From assembly GCF_000421225.1 (NCBI RefSeq), contig NZ_ATWL01000010.1:1-64000 (forward strand): a DNA stretch of 64,000 nt, in the 5' to 3' direction. The notes beneath the pieces were generated by a model. That model was not told the DNA's origin. It did no database searches and was given only the letters and a program-made list of their open reading frames with translations. The DNA comes from Ruania albidiflava DSM 18029. Lineage in GTDB: Bacteria; Actinomycetota; Actinomycetes; Actinomycetales; Beutenbergiaceae. Both the position numbers and the translations under genes were made by a program. Below, one piece after another: positions 38,717 through 47,354 of this stretch; the stretch's first letter is position 1, and every line of letters begins with the position of its first letter.

Positions 38717-38735
38717 TGGTATCACTGTGGTATCA
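38717..38735 (-). promoter_or_regulatory. direct-repeat operator of the toxin-antitoxin operon
   Basis: On the minus strand TGATACCA occurs twice, 11 bp apart (38735..38728 and 38724..38717), and overlaps the probable -10 TACCAT. One helical-turn spacing of half-sites suits cooperative binding of ribbon-helix-helix dimers on one face of the DNA. Confidence 0.6.
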
Positions 38736-38761
38736 GCCGAGGAGGTCCCGGGCATGCAGAG

Positions 38762-39895
38762 TCAGTCGGTGCGGCGGGCGTGGAACAGCCAAGCACGCCC
38801 CGGCGCATATGCGGTGTCACCCACCTCGACCACCTCGAACCCGCACCGGACCAGCGAGGCCTCGATCTGCTCCCGGGAGCGGAACCGCAGCGTGGAGACC
38901 GAGGGGATCGTCACGTCCTCGTCCACCAGGCGCACCACCCCGCGGAAGGTGACCAGCTCCCCGCGCACGTCCAGCAGCTCGTTCCAGGTCTCCACCCGGC
39001 CGGTACCCGGCACATCCACCGAGGAGAACGTGTGCTCCTTGTTCCACCGCTCCCAGGCCCGCACCTCCGGGATCCGGGTCTCGAACACCAGGTGGCCACC
39101 GGGTCGAAGGGCCCGGCGGATGCCGGTGAGGGTGGCCTCCCAGGAGGCGTCGGTGGTGAACACCTGGGCGACGTTGGCGGTCATCGTGGCCAGGTCCACC
39201 TGCATCGGCGGCAGCGTGGTGGCATCCCCCACCAGCCAGGTGACCGCCTCGGCGCCAGGCTTGCCACGGGCCACGTCCACCGAGGCGGCCGCCGGGTCCA
39301 CACCGGTGACCTGCAACCCGCGGCCGGCCAGCAGGCAGGGATAAGTGCCGGTGCCGCAACCGACGTCCAGCACACTGCTGACACCCAGCTCCGCGGCGAT
39401 GGCGGCGTACTCATCCAGGTCGGAGCGGTCCGGGTCGAGCGGGTCGTACAGCGCGGCCAGCCGGGGGTCGCTGAACCCGCCGTCGGCGAAGGAGTCGGCC
39501 TCCGGCAGGGCGGCGACCGCCTCCACCTCCACGAGCTGGCCGGGGTAGCCGAGCACGGTCACGCCGAGCAGCGTGGAAGGCACGTCGTGGTCGCCGAAGG
39601 CGGCCCGGACCACGTCCCACACGGCAACCAGGTCGCCCCTGTCGCGCGAGGCGACCAGTACGCGAGTGAACGCGACGTCGCGAAGGCTCGCTCCGCCGTC
39701 GGCCAGGGCCTGGGTGAGGTTGCGCACGACGGCGTGGGCCTGGGCCTCGTAGTCGCCCTCGCCTACCGTTCGTCCCGACTCGTCCAGCGGGCAGGCGCCG
39801 GCCAGGAAGAGCAGCCGGTCGCCGGCGCCGGTGGCGGCGGCGTAGGCGTAGTCGGTGGGTGCGAGGGTGGCGGAACGGACCAGGCTGATCGGCAT
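38762..39895 (-). CDS. Rid/YjgF domain fused to a class I SAM-dependent methyltransferase
   Basis: Residues 1-130 form a Rid-family (YjgF/YER057c/UK114) domain (LLFLAGACPLDESGRTVGEG; GYPGQLVEVEAVA at its end). The Arg that RidA uses for imine hydrolysis is replaced around VPSTLLGV, so deaminase activity is doubtful. From about residue 142 a methyltransferase begins (DPRLAALYDPLDPDRSDLDE, motif I VLDVGCGTGTY, later TANVAQVF and GGHLVFETRIPE). The frame is continuous, and no internal start with conserved context separates the domains. TACGGT lies 7 nt before ATG 39895, a leaderless pattern. The joint function is unknown. Confidence 0.82.
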   Translation of the reverse strand: MPISLVRSATLAPTDYAYAAATGAGDRLLFLAGACPLDESGRTVGEGDYEAQAHAVVRNLTQALADGGASLRDVAFTRVLVASRDRGDLVAVWDVVRAAFGDHDVPSTLLGVTVLGYPGQLVEVEAVAALPEADSFADGGFSDPRLAALYDPLDPDRSDLDEYAAIAAELGVSSVLDVGCGTGTYPCLLAGRGLQVTGVDPAAASVDVARGKPGAEAVTWLVGDATTLPPMQVDLATMTANVAQVFTTDASWEATLTGIRRALRPGGHLVFETRIPEVRAWERWNKEHTFSSVDVPGTGRVETWNELLDVRGELVTFRGVVRLVDEDVTIPSVSTLRFRSREQIEASLVRCGFEVVEVGDTAYAPGRAWLFHARRTD

Positions 39896-39967
39896 GGTGG
39901 GGACCGTAGCGAGGCCGTGCGGTCCGGGACAGTGATTATCGGCCCGCCACGGGATGGCCGGTGCTGG

Positions 39968-40900
39968 TCAGGGCACGTGGTGGCCGGCGGCCCGGGCGAG
40001 CTCGTACCACTCCGGGCGGGTCAGCGGTAGGTCGGAGCCCTCCGCTGCGGCGCGCACCCGGGCCGGGGTGGTGGTGCCGAGCACCACCTGCATCTGGGCC
40101 GGGTGCCGGGTGATCCATGCGGTCGCGATCGCCTCCGGCGCCACCCCGTATCCGGCGGCCAGGCGGTCGATCACCGCGTTCAGCTCCGGATAGTCCGGCG
40201 AGCCGAGGAACACTCCCCTGCCCTGGCCCGCCTGGAACGGGGACCAGGCCTGCACGGTGATCTGGTGCAACCGGCAGTAGTCCAGCACGCCGCCGTCGCG
40301 CTGGAGGGACTGGTCCAGACCGGTCATGTTCGCGGCCAGCCCCTGGGCGACCATCGGCGCGTGCGGCAAGGACAGCTGCAGCTGGTTGACCACCAGCGGC
40401 TGGTCCAGGCTGGCCCGGAGCAGCTCGATCTGGGCCGGGGTGTGGTTGGAGACGCCGAAGTAGCGCACCTTCCCGGCGGCAGCGAGCTCGTCGAAGGCGC
40501 GGGCCACCTCGTCGGGCTCCACCAGCGCGTCCGGACGGTGCAGCAGCAGGAGGTCCAGGTAGTCGGTGCCCAGTGCCGCCAGTGACCCGTGCACCGAGTC
40601 GACGATGTGGGCGGAGGAGAAGTCGAAGTACGGCCCGTCGGGCACGATGCCGCACTTGGACTGGATGGTGACCTGCTCCCGCTCGGCCGAGGACAGCCGC
40701 AGCGCCTCGCCGAACCGGCGCTCGCAGGCGTGCGGGGCGCCACCGTAGATGTCTGCGTGGTCGAAGAAGTCGATGCCGACCTCCCGCGCGGCAGCGACCA
40801 GCTCGCGGATCTGCTCGTCGCTGCGCTGGGCGATGCGCATCAGCCCGAGCACCACGTTCGGGGCAGTGATGGTGGTCCCGGGCAGGGTGCGTGCCCTCAT
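39968..40900 (-). CDS. aldo/keto reductase
   Basis: This 310-residue NADPH-dependent oxidoreductase of the TIM-barrel aldo/keto reductase superfamily is closest in layout to the YdhF-like group. Catalytic residues are visible as FFDHADIYGG (Asp, Tyr), IQSKCGI (Lys) and LLLHRPDAL (His). Cofactor-binding segments GVSNHTPAQ and AWSPFQAG follow, and LGTTTPARV lies near the end. The start ATG at 40900 overlaps the stop of the upstream methyltransferase-like gene by 4 nt, so the two are co-translated. The substrate is unknown. Confidence 0.9.
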   Translation of the reverse strand: MRARTLPGTTITAPNVVLGLMRIAQRSDEQIRELVAAAREVGIDFFDHADIYGGAPHACERRFGEALRLSSAEREQVTIQSKCGIVPDGPYFDFSSAHIVDSVHGSLAALGTDYLDLLLLHRPDALVEPDEVARAFDELAAAGKVRYFGVSNHTPAQIELLRASLDQPLVVNQLQLSLPHAPMVAQGLAANMTGLDQSLQRDGGVLDYCRLHQITVQAWSPFQAGQGRGVFLGSPDYPELNAVIDRLAAGYGVAPEAIATAWITRHPAQMQVVLGTTTPARVRAAAEGSDLPLTRPEWYELARAAGHHVP

Positions 40901-41463
40901 CGCAGCAACCAGCGCGGCACCGTCTCGGTGTAGGTGCGGTAGGCCTTGCCAAACTTCTCCGCGAGCGCGGCCTCCTCCGCGGGCACCTGGTAGCGGTCGA
41001 TCACCACCAGGAACACACCGGCCGGCAGCAGGGCGCGCTTGGAGCCCAGCCACAGGGCGTGGGCCACGAGCAGGCCGGTCAGGCCCAGGTAGAGCGGGTT
41101 GCGGGTGCGGGCGAACACGCCGGAGGTCACCAGTGCCGAGGCGTGGCCGGGGGTGCGGGCGTCCAGGCTGGTGCCCGCCTCGGTCAGCTCGCTGGCGCCG
41201 GCGGCCAGCAGCGCCACCGAGGCGCCGGCCACGCCGACACTGAGCACCTTGCGACCACCTGAGCATCGGCAGCCACGGCGGCGGGAACGGTCCGGCCGGC
41301 GGGGACCGGCCGCGCCCGGGTGGCGGCGCCCGCTCTCCTCGTCCCGGGACCGCTTCCTGCGGCGACTGAGCATCCGCTGGCCGGTGGCGGCGAGGCCGAA
41401 CAGCACCGGTGGGATCGGAACCATACCGGTCGGTGCCTCGGCGTCGGGAGAAGATGTGGTCAT
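40897..41463 (-). CDS. isoprenylcysteine carboxyl methyltransferase-like membrane protein
   Basis: This 188-residue integral membrane methyltransferase-like protein belongs to the ICMT/phospholipid methyltransferase group. The signature is SGVFARTRNPLYLGLTGLL followed by VVIDRYQVPAEEAALAEKFG and YRTYTETVPRWL at the C-terminus. An unusually basic Arg-rich stretch (about residues 34-70) separates an N-terminal hydrophobic segment from the core and is less conserved-looking. It is encoded just upstream of, and overlapping, the aldo/keto reductase gene. The methyl acceptor is unknown. Confidence 0.75.
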   Translation of the reverse strand: MTTSSPDAEAPTGMVPIPPVLFGLAATGQRMLSRRRKRSRDEESGRRHPGAAGPRRPDRSRRRGCRCSGGRKVLSVGVAGASVALLAAGASELTEAGTSLDARTPGHASALVTSGVFARTRNPLYLGLTGLLVAHALWLGSKRALLPAGVFLVVIDRYQVPAEEAALAEKFGKAYRTYTETVPRWLLR

Positions 41464-41493
41464 ACGATCAGCGCTCCAGTGTCGGGACCTCCA

Positions 41494-42585
41494 TCATCGA
41501 CCGCCAGCGGCATCGGCGCCACCGGCTAGGTCCGCCCCGGAGCCCGGCCGGCGCAGCACTGTGGTGTACAGGTGCCGCAGCATGGCGACGAACACCAGCA
41601 ACCAGACCGCCATCGCCAGCCACAGCTCGGCCCGGCCGATCCAGCCGACGATCGGCAACATGTCCGCTCGACCCAGGTAGATGCCAGCCACCGCGTACAT
41701 ACCCAGCGGGAAGACCATCGACCACAGTGTGGCCTCGTACCGCAACGGGATGCGGTGCCGCCAGTGCCGCCACAGTCCCACCCCGAACAGCACCGGCACC
41801 AGCCAGGTGGCGAAGCTCCAGAACACCACCGCCAGGCCCGCCACCAGCCCCCGGGTGGCGTCGACCATCGGCGCTGCGGCCATCTCCACGATCCGGGCAC
41901 CGGCGAGCACGGTGATGGCGCACGCCCCCATGGACACCCAGTACGGCGGGTTCAGGTCGACCGGCTTCAGCTCGTACAGCATCATCCGCAACGCCACCAT
42001 CACCCCGGCAGCGGCGTACAGGAACACCCCGACCGACCAGCTGAGCACGGCCACGATCGCCAGCGCCCCGCGCATGCTCTCCCCGGTGGGCTCGAGCGTG
42101 GCGGCGGCCACGGCCACCGACTGGCTGGCCACCACCCAGATGAACCAGGTGCCGTTGGCGTACTTGACCACCGGCCGTTCGGTCTTGGACAGCACAGCGG
42201 TCCACGGCACCACGTAGCCGAGCACGAACCAGGCCAGCAGCGTCAGGGCGAGGAACACGGCGGTGATGGTGTGGTAGCCGGACATGAACAGCCGCACCCC
42301 GAGCACGTTGGTGCCGGCCACATAGGTGAAGAACCCGAAGGCGCGGGCCGGGTCGAGGAAGTCCTCGGCGATCCGGTCCCGGTGGCGCAGCAGCCGTAGC
42401 CCGGTGAGCGCCAGCAGCAGCACGAACACCACCGCGCAGAGCACGAGCAGCACCGTGGAGAGCACGGTGACGCCCTCCAGCTCCGCACCGATGGACAGGA
42501 TGCCGGTGGCCATCACCAGGGCGAAGTACCCGGGGGTCAGGCCCGCGACAGCGTTGTCGGCACGGGCGGTCACGGTACTGCTCAC
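41494..42585 (-). CDS. TehA/Mae-type (TDT family) membrane transporter
   Basis: This 363-residue membrane protein has about ten hydrophobic helices and the family features of the tellurite-resistance/dicarboxylate transporter (TDT) group: LTPGYFALVMATGILSIGAE at the start, then YVAGTNVLGVRLFMSGYHTI, WSMVFPLGMYAVAG and WLLVFVAMLRHLY. Such proteins transport organic anions, sulfite or tellurite. The substrate here is unknown. The frame is open upstream to 42669, but GTG 42585 is preceded 7 nt upstream by TACCAT (42598..42593), and the conserved part begins just after it. Confidence 0.85.
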   Translation of the reverse strand: MSSTVTARADNAVAGLTPGYFALVMATGILSIGAELEGVTVLSTVLLVLCAVVFVLLLALTGLRLLRHRDRIAEDFLDPARAFGFFTYVAGTNVLGVRLFMSGYHTITAVFLALTLLAWFVLGYVVPWTAVLSKTERPVVKYANGTWFIWVVASQSVAVAAATLEPTGESMRGALAIVAVLSWSVGVFLYAAAGVMVALRMMLYELKPVDLNPPYWVSMGACAITVLAGARIVEMAAAPMVDATRGLVAGLAVVFWSFATWLVPVLFGVGLWRHWRHRIPLRYEATLWSMVFPLGMYAVAGIYLGRADMLPIVGWIGRAELWLAMAVWLLVFVAMLRHLYTTVLRRPGSGADLAGGADAAGGR

Positions 42586-42704
42586 CTGGCCGATGGTAGC
42601 GGCGGCGCGGGCAACCGCCGGTCGGGCGGTCGCCGGCCAGTCTGGGACACCGGACGTGCGCCAGGTCACTGCACTCCTGCGGCACCTCAGGTAATACTTG
42701 AAGC

Positions 42705-43937
42705 ATGAAGCATTCGGTGGGTCCCGGACCTGAGCCCGAGGCGCCGCCCAGCTCCCCCTGTGCCCCGTTCCAGGTGGTGGTGATCGGCGCCGGCCAGGCG
42801 GGCCTGGCGGCGGCGCGCACGCTGGTGCAGGCGGGACTGCGCCCGGAGGCCGACCTGCTGGTCCTCGATGCCGGGGAAGGTCCGGGCGGCGCGTGGCGCA
42901 ACCGGTGGGACTCCCTCACCCTGGGCCGCGCGCACGGCATCGCCGACCTGCCCGGGCTGCCGCTGGGCCCGGTGGACCCCGAGCGACCTGCCTCCCAGGT
43001 GGTCGCCGACTACTACGGCCGCTACGAGCAGGACCTGGACCTGCGGGTGCACCGGCCCGCTCAGGTGCAGGCGGTGCGCTCCGGGCCGGCCCCGGACCTG
43101 CTCACCGTGCACTACGAGACCCAGGGAACGCCGTCGGCCATCACCACTCAGCTGCTGATCAACGCCACCGGCACCTGGTCCCGCCCGTACGTGCCCTACG
43201 TGCCCGGGATCGAGACGTTCACCGGCGTCCAGCTGCACACCGTCGGTTTCCGGGCTGCGGAGGACTTCACCGGCCGGCGCACGCTGGTGGTCGGAGGCGG
43301 GCTGTCCGCCGTGCAGTTCCTGCTCCAGCTGGCGCCGGTGACCGACACCGTCTGGGCCACCCGCCGCCCGCCGAACTTCACCGACCGCACGTTCGACGCG
43401 CGCTGGGGGCTGGACGTGGAGGCCGCCGTCCGCGAGCGCACCAGCGCCGGGCTGGCGCCCGCGAGCGTGGTGCGCACGACCGGGATACCGATGCTGCCGG
43501 AGTACGTGGCCGGGGTGGAGTCCGGGGTGCTGGTCAGTCGCGGCATGATCACCCGCATCGGCCCAGGCAGCGTGCACTTCCCCGGGTATGCCCGCCAGGC
43601 TCCCGACGGCGCAGGTGGGCTTGGTCCGTCCGCTTCCGGTGCGTTGGCGCTTCCCGCGTCGTGGCAGCCGTTCGCCGAGCCGGTGGAGATGGACGTGGAC
43701 GTGATCTTCTGGAACACCGGCTTTCGGGCCGCGCTGGACCACCTCGCCCCGCTGCGGCTGCGGGAACGCGGCGGCGGCATCCGGATGCGTTCGGAGGTGG
43801 AGGTGGCTGCCGACGAGCGGGTGCTGCTGGTCGGCTACGGCTCCAGCGCCTCCACGATCGGCGCGACCCGGGCCGGGCGGGCAGCGGGCCGGGTGGCGCT
43901 GCGGCGGCTCTCGAGCACGCGCACGCAGCAGGGCTGA
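42705..43937 (+). CDS. flavin-containing monooxygenase-like NAD(P)/FAD oxidoreductase
   Basis: This 410-residue two-dinucleotide-fold flavoprotein has an N-terminal FAD site VVVIGAGQAGLAAARTLVQA with AGEGPGGAWRNRWDSL, and a second Rossmann motif RRTLVVGGGLSAVQFL for NADPH near residue 195. The C-terminal NTGFRAALDHLAPL and VGYGSSASTIGATRAG complete the fold. The FMO-like family oxygenates nitrogen, sulfur or ketones, or acts as a plain oxidoreductase. AATACT (42693..42698) is 6 nt before the ATG, so the gene is probably leaderless. It is divergent from the TehA-like gene. Confidence 0.87.
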   Translation: MKHSVGPGPEPEAPPSSPCAPFQVVVIGAGQAGLAAARTLVQAGLRPEADLLVLDAGEGPGGAWRNRWDSLTLGRAHGIADLPGLPLGPVDPERPASQVVADYYGRYEQDLDLRVHRPAQVQAVRSGPAPDLLTVHYETQGTPSAITTQLLINATGTWSRPYVPYVPGIETFTGVQLHTVGFRAAEDFTGRRTLVVGGGLSAVQFLLQLAPVTDTVWATRRPPNFTDRTFDARWGLDVEAAVRERTSAGLAPASVVRTTGIPMLPEYVAGVESGVLVSRGMITRIGPGSVHFPGYARQAPDGAGGLGPSASGALALPASWQPFAEPVEMDVDVIFWNTGFRAALDHLAPLRLRERGGGIRMRSEVEVAADERVLLVGYGSSASTIGATRAGRAAGRVALRRLSSTRTQQG

Positions 43938-44058
43938 GCGGCACAGGGCAGCGGCACGTTCCGCGCGCCCGCACACCGGATGTGACGCAGCCCCCTCTGG
44001 CAGGCCCACCCGGGTGAGGACATGATGGTGCTGTTCCCAGCAGAAGGAGCCAGTACCG

Positions 44059-45357
44059 ATGCCCGCCACCGAGCCGCCGACCCGACAACCCGACTCCCGG
44101 GAGGCAGGGCGCGCCCCCTCCCCCTGGTTGATGCCGATCCTGGCCACGGTCGGGTTCGCGGTGAACTTCTGGGCCTGGTCACTGCTCAGCCCGCTGGGCC
44201 CGGTGTTCCGGGACAGCGGCATCATGGGCGAGCTCACCGAGTCGCAGGTGTCGCTGATCGTGGCCGTGCCGGTGCTGGTCGGTTCGCTGGGCCGTATCCC
44301 GGTGGGTGCCCTGACCGACGCCTACGGCGGGCGGGTGATGTTCGTGGTCGTGTCCCTGGCCACGATCGTGCCGGTGCTGTTCATCGGGTTCTTCGCCCAG
44401 ACCAGCTTCGTGGCACTGCTGATCGGCGGGTTCTTCCTCGGCATCGGTGGCACCGCGTTCGCAGTCGGGGTGCCGTTCGTGAACTCCTGGTTCCCACCGG
44501 CCAAGCGGGGCCTGGCCGTGGGGATCTTCGGCGCCGGCATGGGTGGCACCGCGATCAGCGCGCTGACCACAGTGAGCCTGTACCAGAACGTGGGCAACCG
44601 GGCACCGTTCCTGATCGCGGCGGCGGTGCTGCTGGTCTTCGCCGCGGTGGCCTGGATACTGCTGCGGGACGCCCCGGGCCGGGTGGTGCCGAGCACGTCG
44701 ATGGTGGCGCGGGTGCGGTCCAACGCGGTACTGCCGATCACCTGGCAGGCGTGCGTGCTGTACGCCGTGTCCTTCGGCGGGTACGTGGCGTTCTCGGTGT
44801 ACCTGCCCTCCTACCTGAAGACCACCTACGAGCTGGCGCCCGGCGATGCGGCGGCGCGGATGGCCGGGTTCGTGGCCGTGGCGGTGGTGCTGCGCCCGGT
44901 GGGCGGCTGGCTGGCGGACAAGCTGGGCGCGATCCGGGTGCTGTCCGTGGTGTTCGTGGTGGTGGCCGTGGGAGCGGCGGTCTCCGCGTTCGAACCGGTG
45001 CTCGAGCCTGCGGGTGCGGCAGCGTTCCTGGCGATGGCCGCGACGCTCGGTGCCGGGTCCGGGGCCACGTTCGCGCTGATCGCCAAGGTCACCGACCCGG
45101 CCCGGGTGGGCGGGGTGACCGGGCTGGTGGGCGCTGCCGGCGGGCTCGGCGGGTTCGTCCCGCCGCTGATCATGGGGTACGTGTACGGGCGCACCGACTC
45201 CTACGCGATCGGGTTGTGGCTGCTCGCGGCGACGGCGGTGCTCACCTTGGTGCTGACCCTCACCGTGGTCCGGCGCACCGCGGAGGCCGCAGATGCTGCC
45301 GGTGCACCCGGTGCCGCGGGCGCTTCCGGTGCGTCCGGGGCTACCGTGGCGAAGTGA
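44059..45357 (+). CDS. NarK/NasA-type major facilitator transporter
   Basis: This 432-residue MFS protein with 12 predicted helices belongs to the nitrate/nitrite porter group: SPLGPVFRDSGIMGELTESQ, the loop GRIPVGALTDAYGGR and the long nitrate signature-like stretch around GIGGTAFAVGVPFVNSWFPP, then GAGMGGTAIS. Nitrate or nitrite transport is inferred; no nitrate reductase or nitrite reductase genes are in the window. An AGAAGGAG ribosome site precedes the ATG. The last 20 residues are an Ala/Gly/Ser-rich tail. The following VOC gene overlaps its stop. Confidence 0.87.
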   Translation: MPATEPPTRQPDSREAGRAPSPWLMPILATVGFAVNFWAWSLLSPLGPVFRDSGIMGELTESQVSLIVAVPVLVGSLGRIPVGALTDAYGGRVMFVVVSLATIVPVLFIGFFAQTSFVALLIGGFFLGIGGTAFAVGVPFVNSWFPPAKRGLAVGIFGAGMGGTAISALTTVSLYQNVGNRAPFLIAAAVLLVFAAVAWILLRDAPGRVVPSTSMVARVRSNAVLPITWQACVLYAVSFGGYVAFSVYLPSYLKTTYELAPGDAAARMAGFVAVAVVLRPVGGWLADKLGAIRVLSVVFVVVAVGAAVSAFEPVLEPAGAAAFLAMAATLGAGSGATFALIAKVTDPARVGGVTGLVGAAGGLGGFVPPLIMGYVYGRTDSYAIGLWLLAATAVLTLVLTLTVVRRTAEAADAAGAPGAAGASGASGATVAK

Positions 45358-45752
45358 GGTCGCGACCAGCACGGATCGAGTGGGCGTCGGTGACCATCGG
45401 GGCGCCGGCGCCCCGTGAGCTGGCGGCGTTCTACGCCACCCTGCTCGGTGGTGAGGTCACTGCGAGCGAACCGGCGCGCCCCGGGGAGCCGGAGCAGGCC
45501 GGGTGGGCGCAGGTGCGCGCTGGCGGGCGGACGCTGAACTTCGAGTACGAGCGGTGCTGGTCGGCCCCGGTGTGGCCGGCCCGGCCCGGCCAGCAGCTGG
45601 CCAGCCAGCATCTCGACCTGTACGTGGCGGACCTGGCCGCGGCGAGCGCGTGGGCCTTGGAGTGTGGCGCCCGGCTTGCCGAGGAGCAGCCGCAGGAGGA
45701 CGTGCGCGTATTCTTCGATCCGGCCGGCCACCCGTTCTGCCTGTTCACCTGA
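45354..45752 (+). CDS. VOC (glyoxalase/dioxygenase fold) family protein
   Basis: This 132-residue single-domain protein of the vicinal oxygen chelate fold begins RIEWASVTIGAPAPRELAAF and ends VRVFFDPAGHPFCLF, the usual first and last strands. SQHLDLYVADLAAA provides the middle His. The GTG start overlaps the transporter stop (GTGA), so it is translationally coupled to it. Its 3' end overlaps the convergent membrane-protein gene by 8 nt. Substrate and activity are unknown; many members are binding or resistance proteins. Confidence 0.8.
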   Translation: MRSRPARIEWASVTIGAPAPRELAAFYATLLGGEVTASEPARPGEPEQAGWAQVRAGGRTLNFEYERCWSAPVWPARPGQQLASQHLDLYVADLAAASAWALECGARLAEEQPQEDVRVFFDPAGHPFCLFT

Positions 45753-46203
45753 GGGACCTGCGGGCGCCGAGCACCAGTGCCGCCACGGCTGCGGCCACGG
45801 CGAGCGCCTCGGCGACCGCGGTGATCACCTTGGCCGAGTACCAGAACGGGTCGTACATGGACGGGATCGGTCCGATCGCCGGGATCGGCAGGTAGGCGTA
45901 GGCGAGCACGGCTGCGAGGGCGGAGCCGGCGACCAGTACGGCCAGCACGTAGGTGGCCCGTCGGGCGAGCAGGAGCACGAGCACGGCGGTGACCGCGGCG
46001 AGCACGGCCTGCCCACGGAACAGGGCGCCACCGCCGATGCCACCAGGGGCGTCCAGGTCCATCGCACCGGCAAGGCTCCAGTGCACCGCGGCATCGACCG
46101 CGAGCCCGGCCACGACAACCATCCGCAGGCCCACCAGCACTGCCCGTCTGCCGGTCCTGGCGACCGGCCGGAGGGCGGGGCCCGGGCCGGGTGCAGCACT
46201 CAT
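45745..46203 (-). CDS. hypothetical four-helix membrane protein
   Basis: The family is not recognised. This 152-residue membrane protein has about four hydrophobic helices (near 23-42, 62-80, 83-105 and 125-146) and a short external loop with PIPAIGPIPSMYDPFWY. The segment VDAAVHWSLAG in the first helix has a His that might bind metal or heme. It is the last gene of the run sigma, anti-sigma, cupredoxin, membrane protein. Its ATG shares one base with the cupredoxin stop, so it is probably a partner of the cupredoxin. Confidence 0.7.
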   Translation of the reverse strand: MSAAPGPGPALRPVARTGRRAVLVGLRMVVVAGLAVDAAVHWSLAGAMDLDAPGGIGGGALFRGQAVLAAVTAVLVLLLARRATYVLAVLVAGSALAAVLAYAYLPIPAIGPIPSMYDPFWYSAKVITAVAEALAVAAAVAALVLGARRSLR

Positions 46204-46604
46204 CAGCTCTGCACCACCAGGGTCGCCGTCATCTGCGGGTGCGGAATGCAGTGGAACGGATACTCGTCCGGCTCCTCGGGTGCGGTGAAGCTGGTTTCCT
46301 CCCCCGGGCCTACGGCCACGTCGAAGATGCCGCTCTCGTCGGAGGTGACCGTGTGGCCGACCTCGTCCTCGTTCCGCACCGTCACGCTCGCCCCGGCCGG
46401 CACGGACTCCGGGACCTGGTAGCTGAACTCGGAGATGACGATGGTGACATCGCCCTCGTCAGGCCGGTCGGCCTCGTCCGGTCCGGTGGCTCCGCTCTGG
46501 TCGCCCGCGGCGGAGCAGGCCGGCAGCAGCAGGGTGAGCAGCACCAGCAGCGCGAGCACAAGACGGCGGCCGGTGCTGCGGGCTGGGGTCTGGATCCTGG
46601 TCAT
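46203..46604 (-). CDS. cupredoxin-domain lipoprotein
   Basis: The 133-residue exported protein has a signal peptide ending in a lipobox (LLPAC, Cys near 30), an acidic linker and a plastocyanin/azurin-like cupredoxin domain. Type-1 copper ligands are visible as the His of VGHTV and the Cys, His and Met of FHCIPHPQM, so copper binding is well supported. It probably carries electrons or buffers copper at the outer face of the membrane. An ECF-type promoter matching that of the neighbouring sigma gene lies just upstream, and its -10 CGTACC is 6 nt before the ATG. Confidence 0.88.
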   Translation of the reverse strand: MTRIQTPARSTGRRLVLALLVLLTLLLPACSAAGDQSGATGPDEADRPDEGDVTIVISEFSYQVPESVPAGASVTVRNEDEVGHTVTSDESGIFDVAVGPGEETSFTAPEEPDEYPFHCIPHPQMTATLVVQS

Positions 46605-46610
46605 ACCGGT

Positions 46611-46641
46611 GGTACGTCCCCGACGGGCGGTACAGATTGCT
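46611..46641 (-). promoter_or_regulatory. ECF-type promoter of the cupredoxin gene
   Basis: On the minus strand AGCAATCTG (46641..46633), a 16-nt spacer and CGTACC (46616..46611) reproduce the arrangement of the two promoters in the sigma/lipoprotein spacer. The GCAATC core and the CGTAC core are identical. Transcription would begin at or next to the ATG at 46604, giving a leaderless message. Confidence 0.65.
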
Positions 46642-46664
46642 GACGCGGCCGACCCTCGACGCGC

Positions 46665-47354
46665 TCACAGCCGCGCGGTCGCCCAGACCTGGCCGTCCTC
46701 GGCGACCAGCTGCACCTGGTCCGGTTCCTGCCCACCGGTGTCGATCACCCAGCTGTTCGGCCGCTGGTCGCTGAGCTGCCAGTGGGCGATGTCCCGGGCC
46801 GTGCCGTCGGCGCCGACCAGCCGGCAGGTCAGCTCCTCCCCCGCGGCGCCGCCGGTGACCTCGAGCACCAGCACCGGGCCGTCCGCGGAGTAGCTGTGCG
46901 TCACCGCGCCCACAGGTCGCCCGTCGGCGGTGAGCAGTGCGGCGTGCCAGGCGGTGGTGCTGCTCGGCTCCGGGGTGGTGCTCGGCGCGGGCGCCGGCTC
47001 GCCCTCGGGCCAACCGAGCACCGCCCCGGCACCGAGGACCAGGCCGACCACGAGTATCGCGGCGACCCGGAGCGGCCGCACCCAGCCGCGGGCCGTGGCG
47101 CGGTTGCCGGTGCGGCCGGTGCCGGCGTGCCGGGCCCGATCGAGCCGGTCCAGGGCCTGTGCCGTGAAACCCGGCGGTGGTGCGGTTCGTGGGCTGGCCG
47201 GCAGCAGCAGCGCGATCGAGTCCGCGTACCCGTCGTAGGCCCGGCGGCACTGCGCACAGACCGTCAGGTGCGCGGCGAGATCCTCGGCCCGGTCGCCATC
47301 GAGGTGCCCGAGAGCGAGGGAGATGAGGTCGTCGGCGTCGGGGTGGTCAGTCAT
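46665..47354 (-). CDS. zinc-binding anti-sigma factor (membrane)
   Basis: This 229-residue single-pass protein should hold the neighbouring ECF sigma factor inactive. The cytoplasmic N-terminal part has the zinc anti-sigma motif H-x3-C-x2-C (HLTVCAQC, about residues 36-43). A transmembrane helix (about 90-107, LRVAAILVVGLVLGAGAV) leads to a Pro/Thr linker and an external beta-rich domain (about 130-229) that presumably senses the signal. ATG 47354 overlaps the sigma stop by 8 nt, so both proteins are produced together. The external domain does not look like the RskA sensor. Confidence 0.85.
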   Translation of the reverse strand: MTDHPDADDLISLALGHLDGDRAEDLAAHLTVCAQCRRAYDGYADSIALLLPASPRTAPPPGFTAQALDRLDRARHAGTGRTGNRATARGWVRPLRVAAILVVGLVLGAGAVLGWPEGEPAPAPSTTPEPSSTTAWHAALLTADGRPVGAVTHSYSADGPVLVLEVTGGAAGEELTCRLVGADGTARDIAHWQLSDQRPNSWVIDTGGQEPDQVQLVAEDGQVWATARL

